Of a stretch of DNA of 64,000 bases, positions 12,101 to 25,100 are shown piece after piece (the first letter of the stretch is position 1; each line of letters opens with the position of its first letter). The stretch covers positions 16,370,501 through 16,434,500 of the forward strand of contig OY821750.1 in the NCBI GenBank assembly GCA_963682055.1, in the 5' to 3' direction. The notes beneath the pieces are model-generated. The model saw only the letters and a list, made by a program, of their open reading frames with translations. It was not told the origin of the DNA and ran no database searches. Position numbers and translations under genes: made by a program. The stretch is from Primula veris. Lineage: Eukaryota; Streptophyta; Magnoliopsida; Ericales; Primulaceae.

Positions 12101-12845
12101 ACCGACTTTTTTGGTTTTCGACATTTTATTTATATTTGTATGGTTTAGGGTTTAGGTTTTTGGTTTTAGGGCTTAGGGTTTTAGGTTTAGTGTTTAGGTA
12201 ATGTTCTTCCATATGTAGGGAATATTCCTCATTTTTTTTCTTGGATTTATGGCCAATAGTAGACGGGTTTAACCGACTTTTTTGGTTGTCGACATTTTAT
12301 TTATATTTATATGGTTTAAGGTTTAGGGTTTTGGTTTTAGGGTTTAGGATTTTAGATTTAGGGTTTTGGTAATGTTCTTGAATATGTAGGGAATATTCCT
12401 CATTTTTTTTCTTGGATTTATGGCCAATAGTACATGGGTTTTACCGACTTTTTTGCTTTTCAACATTTTATTTATATTTGTATGGTTTAGGGTTTTGATT
12501 TTTGGTTTTAGGGTTTTAGGTTTAGGGTTTAGGTAATGTTCTTGCATATGTAGGGAATATTCCTCATTTTTTTTCTTGGATTTATGGCCAAATAGTACAC
12601 GGGTTTTACCGACTTTTTTGTTTTTCGACATTTTATTTATATTTGTATGGTTCAGGGTTTAGGATTTTGGTTTTAGGGTTTACAGTTTTAGGTTTAGGGT
12701 TTAGGTAATGTTCCTGAATATGTAGGGAATTTTCCTCATTTTTTTTCTTGGATTTATGGCCATAGTAGACGGGTTTAACCGACTTTTTTGGTTTTCGAGA
12801 TTTTATTTATATTTGTATGGTTTAGGGTTTAGGGTTTTGGTTTTA
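9165..12845 (+). repeat. HOR block, 1,514-bp period (9 monomers), ~2.4 copies
   Basis: The TACATGGG landmark lies at 9,402, 10,917 and 12,431, giving spacings of 1,515 and 1,514 bp. Each unit carries an intact landmark trio: TACATGGG, TTGCAT/CCAAATAGTACACGGG and TTCCTGAAT/CCATAG monomers. Shared oddities include GTAGAGAATTTTCC (9,692 and 11,207; GTAGGGAATTTTCC at 12,722) and a GGGTTTTGGGTTTAGGG block. The match at this shift starts near 9,165 and ends near 12,845, where the third copy switches to GGGCTTAGGG. Confidence 0.88.
10293..10323 (+). other. Five clean GGG tracts (G-quadruplex-capable)
   Basis: GGG at 10,293, 10,300, 10,307, 10,314 and 10,321 with 4-nt loops (TTTA, TTTT, TTTA, CTTA). 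In ordinary monomers the third tract is only GG (TTTTGGTTTTAGGG), which breaks the canonical pattern. A copy lies at 11,807-11,837 in the next HOR unit. Confidence 0.7.
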
Positions 12846-15800
12846 GGGCTTAGGGTTTTAGGTTTAGGGTTTAGGAAATGTTCTTCCATATGTAGGGAAT
12901 ATTCCTCATTTTTTTTCTTGGATTTATGGCCAATAGTAGACGGGTTTAACCGACTTTTTTGGTTGTCGACATTTTATTTATATTTGTATGGTTTAGGGTT
13001 TAGGGTTTTGGTTTTAGGGTTTAGGGTTTCAGGTTCAGGGTTTAGGTAATGTTCTTGAATATGTAGGGAATATTCCTCATTTTTTTCTTCGATTTATGGC
13101 CAATAGTAGACGGGTTTAACCGACTTTTTTGGTTTTTGAAATTTTATTTATATTTGTATGGTTTAGGGTTTAGGGTTTTGGTTTTAGGGCTTATGGTTTT
13201 AGGTTTAGGGTTTAGGTAATGTTCTTCCATATGTAGGGAATATTCCTCATTTTTTTTCTTGGATTTATGGCCAATAGTAGACGGGTTTAACCGACTTTTT
13301 TGGTTGTCGACATTTTATTTATATTTGTATGGTTTAGGGTTTAGGGTTTTGGTTTTAGGGTTTAGGGTTTTAGGTTCAGGGTTTAGGTAATGTTCTTGAA
13401 TATGTAGGGAATATTCCTCATTTTTTTCTTGGATTTATGGCCAATAGTAGACGGGTTTAACCGACTTTTTTGGTTTTCGACATTTTATTTATATTTGTAT
13501 GGTTTAGGGTTTAGGGTTTTGGTTTTATGGCTTAGGGTTTTAGGTTTAGGGTTTAGGTAATGTTCTTCCATATGTAGGGAATATTCCTCATTTTTTTTCT
13601 TGGATTTATGGCCAATAGTAGACGGGTTTAACTGACTTTTTTGTTTTCGACATTTTATTTATATTTTTATGGTTTAGGGTTTAGGGTTTTGGTTTTAGGG
13701 CTTAGGGTTTTAGGTTTAGGGTTTAGGAAATGTTCTTCCATATGTAGGGAATATTCCTCATTTTTTTTCTTGGATTTATGGCCAATAGTAGACGGGTTTA
13801 ACCGACTTTTTTGGTTGTCGACATTTTATTTATATTTGTATGGTTTAGGGTTTAGGGTTTTGGTTTTAGGGTTTAGGGTTTCAGGTTTAGGGTTTAGGTA
13901 ATGGTCTTGAATATGTAGGGAATATTCCTCATTTTTTTCTTTGATTTATGGCCAATACTAGACGGGTTTAACCGACTTTTTTGGTTTTTTACATTTTATT
14001 TATATTTGTATGGTTTAGGGTTTAGGGTTTTGGTTTTAGGGCTTAGGGTTTAGGTAATGTTCTTCCATATGTAGGGAATATTCCTCATTTTTTTTCTTGG
14101 ATTTATGGCCAATAGTAGACGGGTTTAACCGACTTTTTTGGTTGTTGACATTTTATTTATATTTGTATGGTTTAGGGTTTAGGGTTTTGGTTTTAGGGTT
14201 TAGGGTTTTAGGTTGAGGGTTTAGGTAATGTTCTTGAATATGTAGGGAATATTTCTCATTTTTTTCTTTGATTTATGGCCAATAGTAGACGGGTTTAACC
14301 GACGTTTTTGGTTTTTGACATTTTATTTATATTTGTATGGTTTAGGGTTTAGGGTTTTGGTTTTAGGGCTTAGGGTTTTAGGTTTAGGGTTTAGGTAATG
14401 TTCTTCCATATGTAGGGAATATTCCTCATTTTTTTTCTTGGATTTATGGCCAATAGTAGACGAGTTTAACCGACTTTTTTGGTTGTCGACATTTTATTTA
14501 TATTTGTATGGTTTAGGGTTTAGGGTTTTGGTTTTAGGGTTTAGGGTTTTAGGTTTAGGGTTTAGGTAATGTTCTTGAATATGTAGGGAATATTCCTCAT
14601 TTTTTTTCTTGGATTTATGGCCAATAGTACATGGGTTTTACCGACTTTTTTGCTTTTCAACATTTTATTTATATTTGTATGGTTTAGGGTTTTGATTTTT
14701 GGTTTTAGGGTTTTAGGTTTAGGGTTTAGGTAATGTTCTTGCATATGTAGGGAATATTCCTCATTTTTTTTCTTGGATTTATGGCCAAATAGTACACGTG
14801 TTTTACCGACTTTTTTGTTTTTCGACATTTTATTTATATTTGTATGGTTCAGGGTTTAGGATTTTGGTTTTAGGGTTTACGGTTTTAGGTTTAGGGTTTA
14901 GGTAATGTTCCTGAATATGTAGGGAATATTCCTCATTTTTTTTCTTGGATTTACGGCCATAGTAGACGGGTTTAACCGACTTTTTTGGTTTTCGAGATTT
15001 TATTTATATTTGTATGGTTTAGGGTTTAGGGTTTTGGTTTTAGGGCTTAGGGTTTTAGGTTTAGGGTTTAGGAAATGTTCTTCCATATGTAGGGAATATT
15101 CCTCATTTTTTTTCTTGGATTTATGGCCAATAGTAGACGGGTTTAACCGACTTTTTTGGTTGTGGACATTTTATTTATATTTGTATGGTTTAGGGTTTAG
15201 GGTTTTGGTTTTAGGGTTTAGGGTTTCAGGTTCAGGGTTTAGGTAATGTTCTTGAATATGCAGGGAATATTCCTCATTTTTTTCTTGGATTTATGGCCAA
15301 TAGTAGACGGGTTTAACCGACTTTTTTGGTTTATGAAATTTTATTTATATTTGTATGGTTTAGGGTTTAGGGTTTTGGTTTTAGGGCTTATGGTTTTAGG
15401 TTTAGGGTTTAGGTAATGTTCTTCCATATGTAGGGAATATTCCTCATTTTTTTTCTTGGATTTATGGCCAATAGTAGACGGGTTTAACCGACTTTTTTGT
15501 TTGTCGACATTTTATTTATATTTGTATGGTTTAGGGTTTAGGGTTTTGGTTTTAGGGTTTAGGGTTTTAGGTTCAGGGTTTAGGTAATGTTCTTGAATAT
15601 GTAGGGAATATTCCTCATTTTTTTCTTGGATTTATGGCCAATAGTAGACGGGTTTAACCGACTTTTTTGGTTTTCGACATTTTATTTATATTTGTATGGT
15701 TTAGGGTTTAGAGTTTTGGTAGTATTTCTTAGGGTTTTAGGTTTAGTGTTTAGGTAATGTTCTTCCATATGTAGGGAATATTCCTCGTTTTTTTTCTTGG

Positions 15801-16410
15801 ATTTATGGCCAATAGGAGACGGGTTTAACCGACTTTTTTGTTTTCGACATTTTATTTATATTTTTATGGTTTAGGGTTTAGGGTTTTGGTTTTAGGGCTT
15901 AGGGTTTTAGGTTTAGGGTTTAGGAAATGTTCTTCCATATGTAGGGAATATTCCTCATTTTTTTTCTTGGATTTATGGCCAATAGTAGACGGGTTTAACC
16001 GACTTTTTTGGTTGTCGACATTTTATTTATATTTGTATGGTTTAGGGTTTAGGGTTTTGGTTTTAGGGTTTAGGGTTTCAGGTTTAGGGTTTAGGTAATG
16101 GTCTTGAATATGTAGGGAATATTTCTCATTTTTTTCTTTGATTTATGGCCAATAGTAGACGGGTTTAACCGACTTTTTTGGTTATTGACATTTTATTTAT
16201 ATTTGTATGGTTTAGGGTTTAGGGTTTTGGTTTTAGGGCTTAGGGTTTAGGTAATGTTCTTCCATATGTAGGGAATACTCCTCATTTTTTTTCTTGGATT
16301 TATGGCCAATAGTAGACGGGTTTAACCGACTTTTTTGGTTGTTGACATTTTATTTATATTTGTATGGTTTAGGGTTTAGGGTTTTGGTTTTAGGGTTTAG
16401 GGTTTTAGGT
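12845..16410 (+). repeat. Composite stretch of monomers without its own repeated HOR
   Basis: From about 12,750 to 14,560 the monomer order matches about 3,630-5,440 (shift about 9,119 bp). It then jumps straight to a TACATGGG landmark near 14,567, skipping about three monomers of the 14-mer order. The next landmark follows 1,856 bp later. A local oddity is AGTATTTCTTAGGG near 15,720, where sister copies read AGTATGGCTTAGGG. No gene or foreign insert is present. Confidence 0.8.
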
Positions 16411-19400
16411 TTAGGGTTTAGGTAATGTTCTTGAATATGTAGGGAATATTCCTCATTTTTTTTCTTGGATTTATGGCCAATAGTACATGGGTTTTACCGA
16501 CTTTTTTGCTTTTCAACATTTTATTTATATTTGTATGGTTTAGGGTTTTGATTTTTGGTTTTAGGGTTTTAGGTTTAGGGTTTAGGTAATGTTCTTGCAT
16601 ATGTAGGGAATATTCCTCATTTTTTTTCTTGGATTTATGGCCAAATAGTACACGGGTTTTACCGACTTTTTTGTTTTTCGACATTTTATTTATATTTGTA
16701 TGGTTCAGGGTTTAGGATTTTGGTTTTAGGGTTTACGGTTTTAGGTTTAGGGTTTAGGTAATGTTCCTGAATATGTAGGGAATATTCCTCATTTTTTTCT
16801 TGGATTTATGGCCATAGTAGACGGGTTTAACCGACTTTTTTGGTTTTCGAGATTTTATTTATATTTGTATGGTTTAGGGTTTAGGGTTTTGGTTTTAGGG
16901 CTTAGGGTTTTAGGTTTAGGGTTTAGGAAATGTTCTTCCATATGTAGGGAATATTCCTCATTTTTTTTCTTGGATTTATGGCCAATAGTAGACGGGTTTA
17001 ACCGACTTTTTTGGTTGTTGACATTTTATTTATATTTGTATGGTTTAGGGTTTAGGGTTTTGGTTTTAGGGTTTAGGGTTTCAGGTTCAGGGTTTAGGTA
17101 ATGTTCTTGAATATGTAGGGAATATTCCTCATTTTTTTCTTGGATTTATGGCCAATAGAAGACGGGTTTAACCGACTTTTTTGGTTTTTGAAATTTTATT
17201 TATATTTGTATGGTTTAGTGTTTAGTGTTTTGGTTTTAGGGCTTATGGTTTTAGGTTTAGGGTTTAGGTAATGTTCTTCCATATGTAGGGAATATTCCTC
17301 ATTTTTTTTCTTGGATTTATGGCCAATAGTAGACGGGTTTAACCGACTTTTTTGGTTGTCGACATTTTATTTATATTTGTATGGTTTAGGGTTTAGGGTT
17401 TTGGTTTTAGGGTTTAGGGTTTTAGGTTCAGGGTTTAGGTAATGTTCTTGAATATGTAGGGAATATTCCTCATTTTTTTCTTGGATTTATGGCCAATAGT
17501 AGACGGGTTTAACCGACTTTTTTGGTTTTCGACATTTTATTTATATTTGTATGGTTTAGGGTTTAGGGTTTTGGTTTTATGGCTTAGGGTTTTAGGTTTA
17601 GGGTTTAGGTAATGTTCTTCCATATGTAGGGAATATTCCTCGTTTTTTTTCTTGGATTTATGGCCAATAGTAGACGGGTTTAACCGACTTTTTTGTTTTC
17701 GACATTTTATTTATATTTTTATGGTTTAGGGTTTAGGGTTTTGGTTTTAGGGCTTAGGGTTTTAGGTTTAGGGTTTAGGAAATGTTCTTCCATATGTAGG
17801 GAATATTCCTCATTTTTTTTCTTGGATTTATGGCCAATAGTAGACGGGTTTAACCGACTTTTTTGGTTGTCGACATTTTATTTATATTTGTATGGTTTAG
17901 GGTTTAGGGTTTTGGTTTTAGGGTTTAGGGTTTCAGGTTTAGGGTTTAGGTAATGGTCTTGAATATGTAGGGAATATTCCTCATTTTTTTCTTTGATTTA
18001 TGGCCAATACTAGACGGGTTTAACCGACTTTTTTGGTTTTTGACATTTTATTTATATTTGTATGGTTTAGGGTTTAGGGTTTTGGTTTTAGGGCTTAGGG
18101 TTTAGGTAATGTTCTTCCATATGTAGGGAATATTCCTCATTTTTTTTCTTGGATTTATGGCCAATAGTAGACGGGTTTAACCGACTTTTTTGGTTGTTGA
18201 CATTTTATTTATATTTGTATGGTTTAGGGTTTAGGGTTTTGGTTTTAGGGTTTAGGGTTTTAGGTTGAGGGTTTAGGTAATGTTCTTGAATATGTAGGGA
18301 ATATTCCTCATTTTTTTCTTTGATTTATGGCCAATAGTAGACGGGTTTAACCGACGTTTTTGGTTTTTGACATTTTATTTATATTTGTATGGTTTAGGGT
18401 TTAGGGTTTTGGTTTTAGGGCTTAGGGTTTTAGGTTTAGGGTTTAGGTAATGTTCTTCCATATGTAGGGAATATTCCTCATTTTTTTTCTTGGATTTATG
18501 GCCAATAGTAGACGAGTTTAACCGACTTTTTTGGTTGTCGACATTTTATTTATATTTGTATGGTTTAGGGTTTAGGGTTTTGGTTTTAGGGTTTAGGGTT
18601 TTAGGTTTAGGGTTTAGGTAATGTTCTTGAATATGTAGGGAATATTCCTCATTTTTTTCTTGGATGTATGGCCAATAGTAGACGGGTTTAACCGACTTTT
18701 TTGGTTTTCGACATTTTATTTATATTTGTATGGTTTAGGGTTTAGGTTTTTGGTCTTAGGGCTTAGGGTTTTAGGTTTAGTGTTTAGGTAATGTTCTTCC
18801 ATATGTAGGGAATATTCCTCATTTTTTTCTTGGATTTATGGCCAATAGTAGACGGGTTTAACCGACTTTTTTGGTTGTCGACATTTTATTTATATTTATA
18901 TGGTTTAAGGTTTAGGGTTTTGGTTTTAGGGTTTAGGATTTTAGATTTAGGGTTTAGGTAATGTTCTTGAATATGTAGGGAATATTCCTCATTTTTTTTC
19001 TTGGATTTATGGCCAATAGTACATGGGTTTTACCGACTTTTTTGCTTTTCAACATTTTATTTATATTTGTATGGTTTAGGGTTTTGATTTTTGGTTTTAG
19101 GGTTTTAGGTTTAGGGTTTAGGTAATGTTCTTGCATATGTAGGGAATATTCCTCATTTTTTTTCTTGGATTTATGGCCAAATAGTACACGGGTTTTACCG
19201 ACTTTTTTGTTTTTCGACATTTTATTTATATTTGTATGGTTCAGGGTTTAGGATTTTGGTTTTAGGGTTTACGGTTTTAGGTTTAGGGTTTAGGTAATGT
19301 TCCTGAATATGTAGGGAATATTCCTCATTTTTTTTCTTGGATTTATGGCCATAGTAGACGGGTTTAACCGACTTTTTTGGTTTTCGAGATTTTATTTATA

Positions 19401-22110
19401 TTTGTATGGTTTAGGGTTTAGGGTTTTGGTTTTAGGGCTTAGGGTTTTAGATTTAGGGTTTAGGAAATGTTCTTCCATATGTAGGGAATATTCCTCATTT
19501 TTTTTCTTGGATTTATGGCCAATAGTAGACGGGTTTAACCGACTTTTTTGGTAGTCGACATTTTATTTATATTTGTATGGTTTAGGGTTTAGGGTTTTGG
19601 TTTTAGGGTTTCAGGTTCAGGGTTTAGGTAATGTTCTTGAATATGCAGGGAATATTCCTCATTTTTTTCTTGGATTTATGGCCAATAGTAGACGGGTTTA
19701 ACCGACTTTTTTGGTTTATGAAATTATATTTATATTTGTATGGTTTAGGGTTTAGGGTTTAGGGTTTAGGGTTTTGGTTTTAGGGCTTATGGTTTTAGGT
19801 TTAGGGTTTAGGTAATGTTCTTCCATATGTAGGGAATATTCCTCATTTTTTTTCTTGGATTTATGGCCAATAGTAGACGGGTTTAACCAACTTTTTTGGT
19901 TGTCGACATTTTATTTATATTTGTATGGTTTAGGGTTTAGGGTTTTGGTTTTAGGGTTTAGGGTTTTAGGTTCAGGGTTTAGGTAATGTTCTTGAATATG
20001 TAGGGAATATTCCTCATTTTTTTCTTGGATTTATGGCCAATAGTAGACGGGTTTAACCGACTTTTTTGGTTTTCGACATTTAATTTATATTTGTATGGTT
20101 TAGGGTTTAGGGTTTTGGTAGTATGGCTTAGGGTTTTAGGTTTAGGGTTTAGGTAATGTTCTTCCATATGTAGGGAATATTCCTCGTTTTTTTTCTTGGA
20201 TTTATGGCCAATAGGAGACGGGTTTAACCGACTTTTTTGTTTTCGACATTTTATTTATATTTTTATGGTTTAGGGTTTAGGGTTTTGGTTTTAGGGCTTA
20301 GGGTTTTAGTTTTAGGGTTTAGGAAATGTTCTTCCATATGTAGGGAATATTCCTCATTTTTTTTCTTGGATTTATGGCCAATAGTAGACGGGTTTAACCG
20401 ACTTTTTTGGTTGTCGACATTTTATTTATATTTGTATGGTTTAGGGTTTAGGGTTTTGGTTTTAGGGTTTAGGGTTTCAGGTTTAGGTAATGGTCTTGAA
20501 TATGTAGGGAATATTCCTCATTTTTTTCTTTGATTTATGGCCAATACTAGACGGGTTTAACCGACTTTTTTGGTTTTTGACATTTTATTTATATTTGTAT
20601 GGTTTAGGGTTTAGGGTTTTGGTTTTAGGGCTTAGGGTTTAGGTAATGTTCTTCCATATGTAGGGAATATTCCTCATTTTTTTTCTTGGATTTATGGCCA
20701 ATAGTAGACAGGTTTAACCGACTTTTTTGGTTGTCGACATTTTATTTATATTTGTATGGTTTAGGGTTTAGGGTTTTGGTTTTAGGGTTTAGGGTTTTAG
20801 GTTGAGGGTTTAGGTAATGTTCTTGAATATGTAGGGAATATTCCTCATTTTTTTCTTTGATTTATGGCCAATAGTAGACGGGTTTAACCGACGTTTTTGG
20901 TTTTTGACATTTTATTTATATTTGTATGGTTTAGGGTTTAGGGTTTTGGTTTTAGGGCTTAGGGTTTTAGGTTTAGGGTTTAGGTAATGTTCTTCCATAT
21001 GTAGGGAATATTCCTCATTTTTTTTCTTGGATTTATGGCCAATAGTAGACGAGTTTAACCGACTTTTTTGGTTGTCGACATTTTATTTATATTTGTATGG
21101 TTTAGGGTTTAGGGTTTTGGTTTTAGGGTTTAGGGTTTTAGGTTTAGGGTTTAGGTAATGTTCTTGAATATGTAGGGAATATTCCTCATTTTTTTCTTGG
21201 ATGTATGGCCAATAGTAGACGGGTTTAACCGACTTTTTTGGTTTTCGACATTTTATTTATATTTGTATGGTTTAGGGTTTAGGTTTTTGGTTTTAGGGCT
21301 TAGGGTTTTAGGTTTAGTGTTTAGGTAATGTTCTTCCATATGTAGGGAATATTCCTCATTTTTTTTCTTGGATTTATGGCCAATAGTAGACGGGTTTAAC
21401 CGACTTTTTTGGTTGTCGACATTTTATTTATATTTATATGGTTTAAGGTTTAGGGTTTTGGTTTTAGGGTTTAGGATTTTAGATTTAGGGTTTAGGTAAT
21501 GTTCTTGAATATGTAGGGAATATTCCTCATTTTTTTTCTTGGATTTATGGCCAATAGTACATGGGTTTTACCGACTTTTTTGCTTTTCAACATTTTATTT
21601 ATATTTGTATGGTTTAGGGTTTTGATTTTTGGTTTTAGGGTTTTAGGTTTAGGGTTTAGGTAATGTTCTTGCATATGTAGGGAATATTCCTCATTTTTTT
21701 TCTTGGATTTATGGCCAAATAGTACACGGGTTTACCGACTTTTTTGTTTTTCGACATTTTATTTATATTTGTATGGTTCAGGGTTTAGGATTTTGGTTTT
21801 AGGGTTTACGGTTTTAGGTTTAGGGTTTAGGTAATGTTCCTGAATATGTAGGGAATATTCCTCATTTTTTTTCTTGGATTTATGGCCATAGTAGACGGGT
21901 TTAACCGACTTTTTTGGTTTTCGAAATTTTATTTATATTTGTATGGTTTAGGGTTTAGGGTTTTGGTTTTAGGGCTTAGGGTTTTAGGTTTAGGGTTTAG
22001 GAAATTTTCTTCCATATGTAGGGAATATTCCTCATTTTTTTTCTTGGATTTATGGCCAATAGTAGACGGGTTTAACCGACTTTTTTGGTTGTCGACATTT
22101 TATTTATATT
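16410..22110 (+). repeat. HOR block, ~2,537-bp period (15 monomers)
   Basis: Landmark monomers are spaced 2,536 and 2,538 bp (about 16,423, 18,959 and 21,497), and the CCATAG monomers follow the same spacing. Copies differ by whole heptamers in the telomere-like block: +14 bp at 19,744, and -7 bp near 19,603 and 20,483. Similarity at this shift continues to about 23,000, overlapping the start of the 4,729-bp unit, so this HOR appears to have been the raw material for that larger unit. Confidence 0.85.
19744..19771 (+). other. Perfect (TTTAGGG)4 run
   Basis: Four perfect plant telomere heptamers in register; ordinary blocks have two in a row. This is a 14-bp expansion relative to sister copies. 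It gives four GGG tracts with TTTA loops. Confidence 0.85.
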
Positions 22111-22111
22111 T

Positions 22112-25100
22112 GTATGGTTTAGGGTTTAGGGTTTTGGTTTTAGGGTTTAGGGTTTCAGGTTCAGGGTTTAGGTAATGTTCTTGAATATGCAGGGAATATT
22201 CCTCATTTTTTTCTTGGATTTATGGCCAATAGTAGACGGGTTTAACCGACTTTTTTGGTTTATGAAATTTTATTTATATTTGTATGGTTTAGGGTTTAGG
22301 GTTTTGGTTTTAGGGCTTATGGTTTCAGGTTTAGGGTTTAGGTAATGTTCTTCCATATGTAGGGAATATTCCTCATTTTTTTTCTTGGATTTATGGCCAA
22401 TAGTAGACGGGTTTAACCGACTTTTTTGGTTGTCGACATTTTATTTATATTTGTATGGTTTAGGGTTTAGGGTTTTGGTTTTAGGGTTTAGGGTTTAGGT
22501 AATGTTCTTGAATATGTAGGGAATATTCCTCATTTTTTTCTTGGATTTATGGCCAATAGTAGACGGGTTTAACCGACTTTTTTGGTTTTCGACATTTTAT
22601 TTATATTTGTATGGTTTAGGGTTTAGGGTTTTGGTAGTATGGCTTAGGGTTTTAGGTTTAGGGTTTAGGTAATGTTCTTCCATATGTAGGGAATATTCCT
22701 CGTTTTTTTTCTTTGATTTATGGCCATTAGGAGACGGGTTTAACCGACTTTTTTGTTTTCGACATTTTATTTATATTTTTATGGTTTAGGGTTTAGGGTT
22801 TTGGTTTTAGGGCTTAGGGTTTTAGGTTTAGGGTTTAGGAAATGTTCTTCCATATGTTGGGAATATTCCTCATTTTTTTTCTTGGATTTATGGCCAATAG
22901 TAGACGGGTTTAACCGACTTTTTTGGTTGTCGACATTTTATTTATATTTGTATGGTTTAGGGTTTAGGGTTTTGGTTTTAGGGTTTAGGGTTTCAGGTTC
23001 AGGGTTTAGGTAATGTTCTTGAATATGTAGGGAATATTCCTCATTTTTTTCTTCGATTTATGGCCAATAGTAGACGGGTTTAACCGACTTTTTTGGTTTT
23101 TGACATTTTATTTATATTTGTATGGTTTAGGGTTTAGGGTTTTGGTTTTAGGGCTTAGGGTTTTACGTTTAGTGTTTAGGTAATGTTCTTGAATATGTAG
23201 GGAATATTCCTCATTTTTTTTCTTGGATTTATGGCCAATAGTACATGGGTTTTACCGACTTTTTTGCTTTTCAACATTTTATTTATATTTGTATGGTTTA
23301 GGGTTTTGGTTTTTGGTTTTAGGGTTTTAGGTTTAGGGTTTAGGTAATGTTCTTGCATATGTAGGGAATATTCCTCATTTTTTTTCTTGGATTTATGGCC
23401 AAAAAGTACACGGGTTTTACCGACTTTTTTGTTTTTCGACATTTTATTTATATTTGTATGGTTCAGGGTTTAGGATTTTGGTTTTAGGGTTTACGGTTTT
23501 AGGTAATGTTCCTGAATATGTAGGGAATATTCCTCATTTTTTTTCTTGGATTTATGGCCATAGTAGACGGGTTTAACCGACTTTTTTGGTTTTCGAGATT
23601 TTATTTATATTTGTATGGTTTAGGGTTTAGGGTTTTGGTTTTAGGGCTTAGGGTTTTAGGTTTAGGGTTTAGGAAATGTTCTTCCATATGTAGGGAATAT
23701 TCCTCATTTTTTTTCTTGGATTTATGGCCAATAGTAGACGGGTTTAACCGACTTTTTTGGTTGTCGATATTTTATTTATATTTGTATGGTTTAGGGTTTA
23801 GGGTTTTGGTTTTAGGGTTTAGGGTTTCAGGTTCAGGGTTTAGGTAATGTTCTTGAATATGTAGGGAATATTCCTCATTTTTTTCTTCGATTTATGGCCA
23901 ATAGTAGACGGGTTTAACCGACTTTTTTGGTTTTTGAAATTTTATTTATATTTGTATGGTTTAGGGTTTAGGGTTTTGGTTTTAGGGCTTATGGTTTTAG
24001 GTTTAGGGTTTAGGTAATGTTCTTCCATATGTAGGGAATATTCCTCATTTTTTTTCTTGGATTTATGGCCAATAGTAGACGGGTTTAACCGACTTTTTTG
24101 GTTGTCGACATTTTATTTATATTTGTATGGTTTAGGGTTTTGGTTTTAGGGTTTAGGGTTTTAGGTTCAGGGTTTAGGTAATGTTCTTGAATATGTAGGG
24201 AATATTCCTCATTTTTTTCTTGGATTTATGGCCAATAGTAGACGGGTTTAACCGACTTTTTTGGTTGTCGACATTTTATTTATATTTGTATGGTTTAGGG
24301 TTTAGGGTTTTGGGTTTAGGGTTTAGGGTTTCAGGTTTAGGGTTTAGGTAATGGTCTTGAATATGTAGGGAATATTCCTCATTTTTTTCTTTGATTTATG
24401 GCCAATACTAGACGGGTTTAACCGACTTTTTTGGTTTTTGACATTTTATTTATATTTGTATGGTTTAGGGTTTAGGGTTTTGGTTTTAGGGCTTAGGGTT
24501 TTAGGTTTAGGGTTTAGGTAATGTTCTTCCATATGTAGGGAATATTCCTCATTTTTTTTCTTGGATTTATGGCCAATAGTTGACGAGTTTAACCGACTTT
24601 TTTGGTTGTCGACATTTTATTTATATTTGTATGGTTTAGGGTTTAGGGTTTTGGTTTTAGGGTTTAGGGTTTTAGGTTTAGGGTTTAGGTAATGTTCTTG
24701 AATATGTAGGGAATATTCCTCATTTTTTTCTTGGATTTATGGCCAATAGTAGACGGGTTTAACCGACTTTTTTGGTTTTCGACATTTTATTTATATTTGT
24801 ATGGTTTAGGGTTTAGGTTTTTGGTTTTAGGGCTTAGGGTTTTAGGTTTAGTGTTTAGGTAATGTTCTTCCATATGTAGGGAATATTCCTCATTTTTTTT
24901 CTTGGATATATGGTCAATAGTAGACGGGTTTAACCGACTTTTTTGGTTGTCGACATTTTATTTATATTTATATGGTTTAAGGTTTAGGGTTTTGGTTTTA
25001 GGGTTTAGGATTTTAGATTTAGGGTTTAGGTAATGTTCTTGAATATGTAGGGAATATTCCTCATTTTTTTTCTTGGATTTATGGCCAATAGTACATGGGT

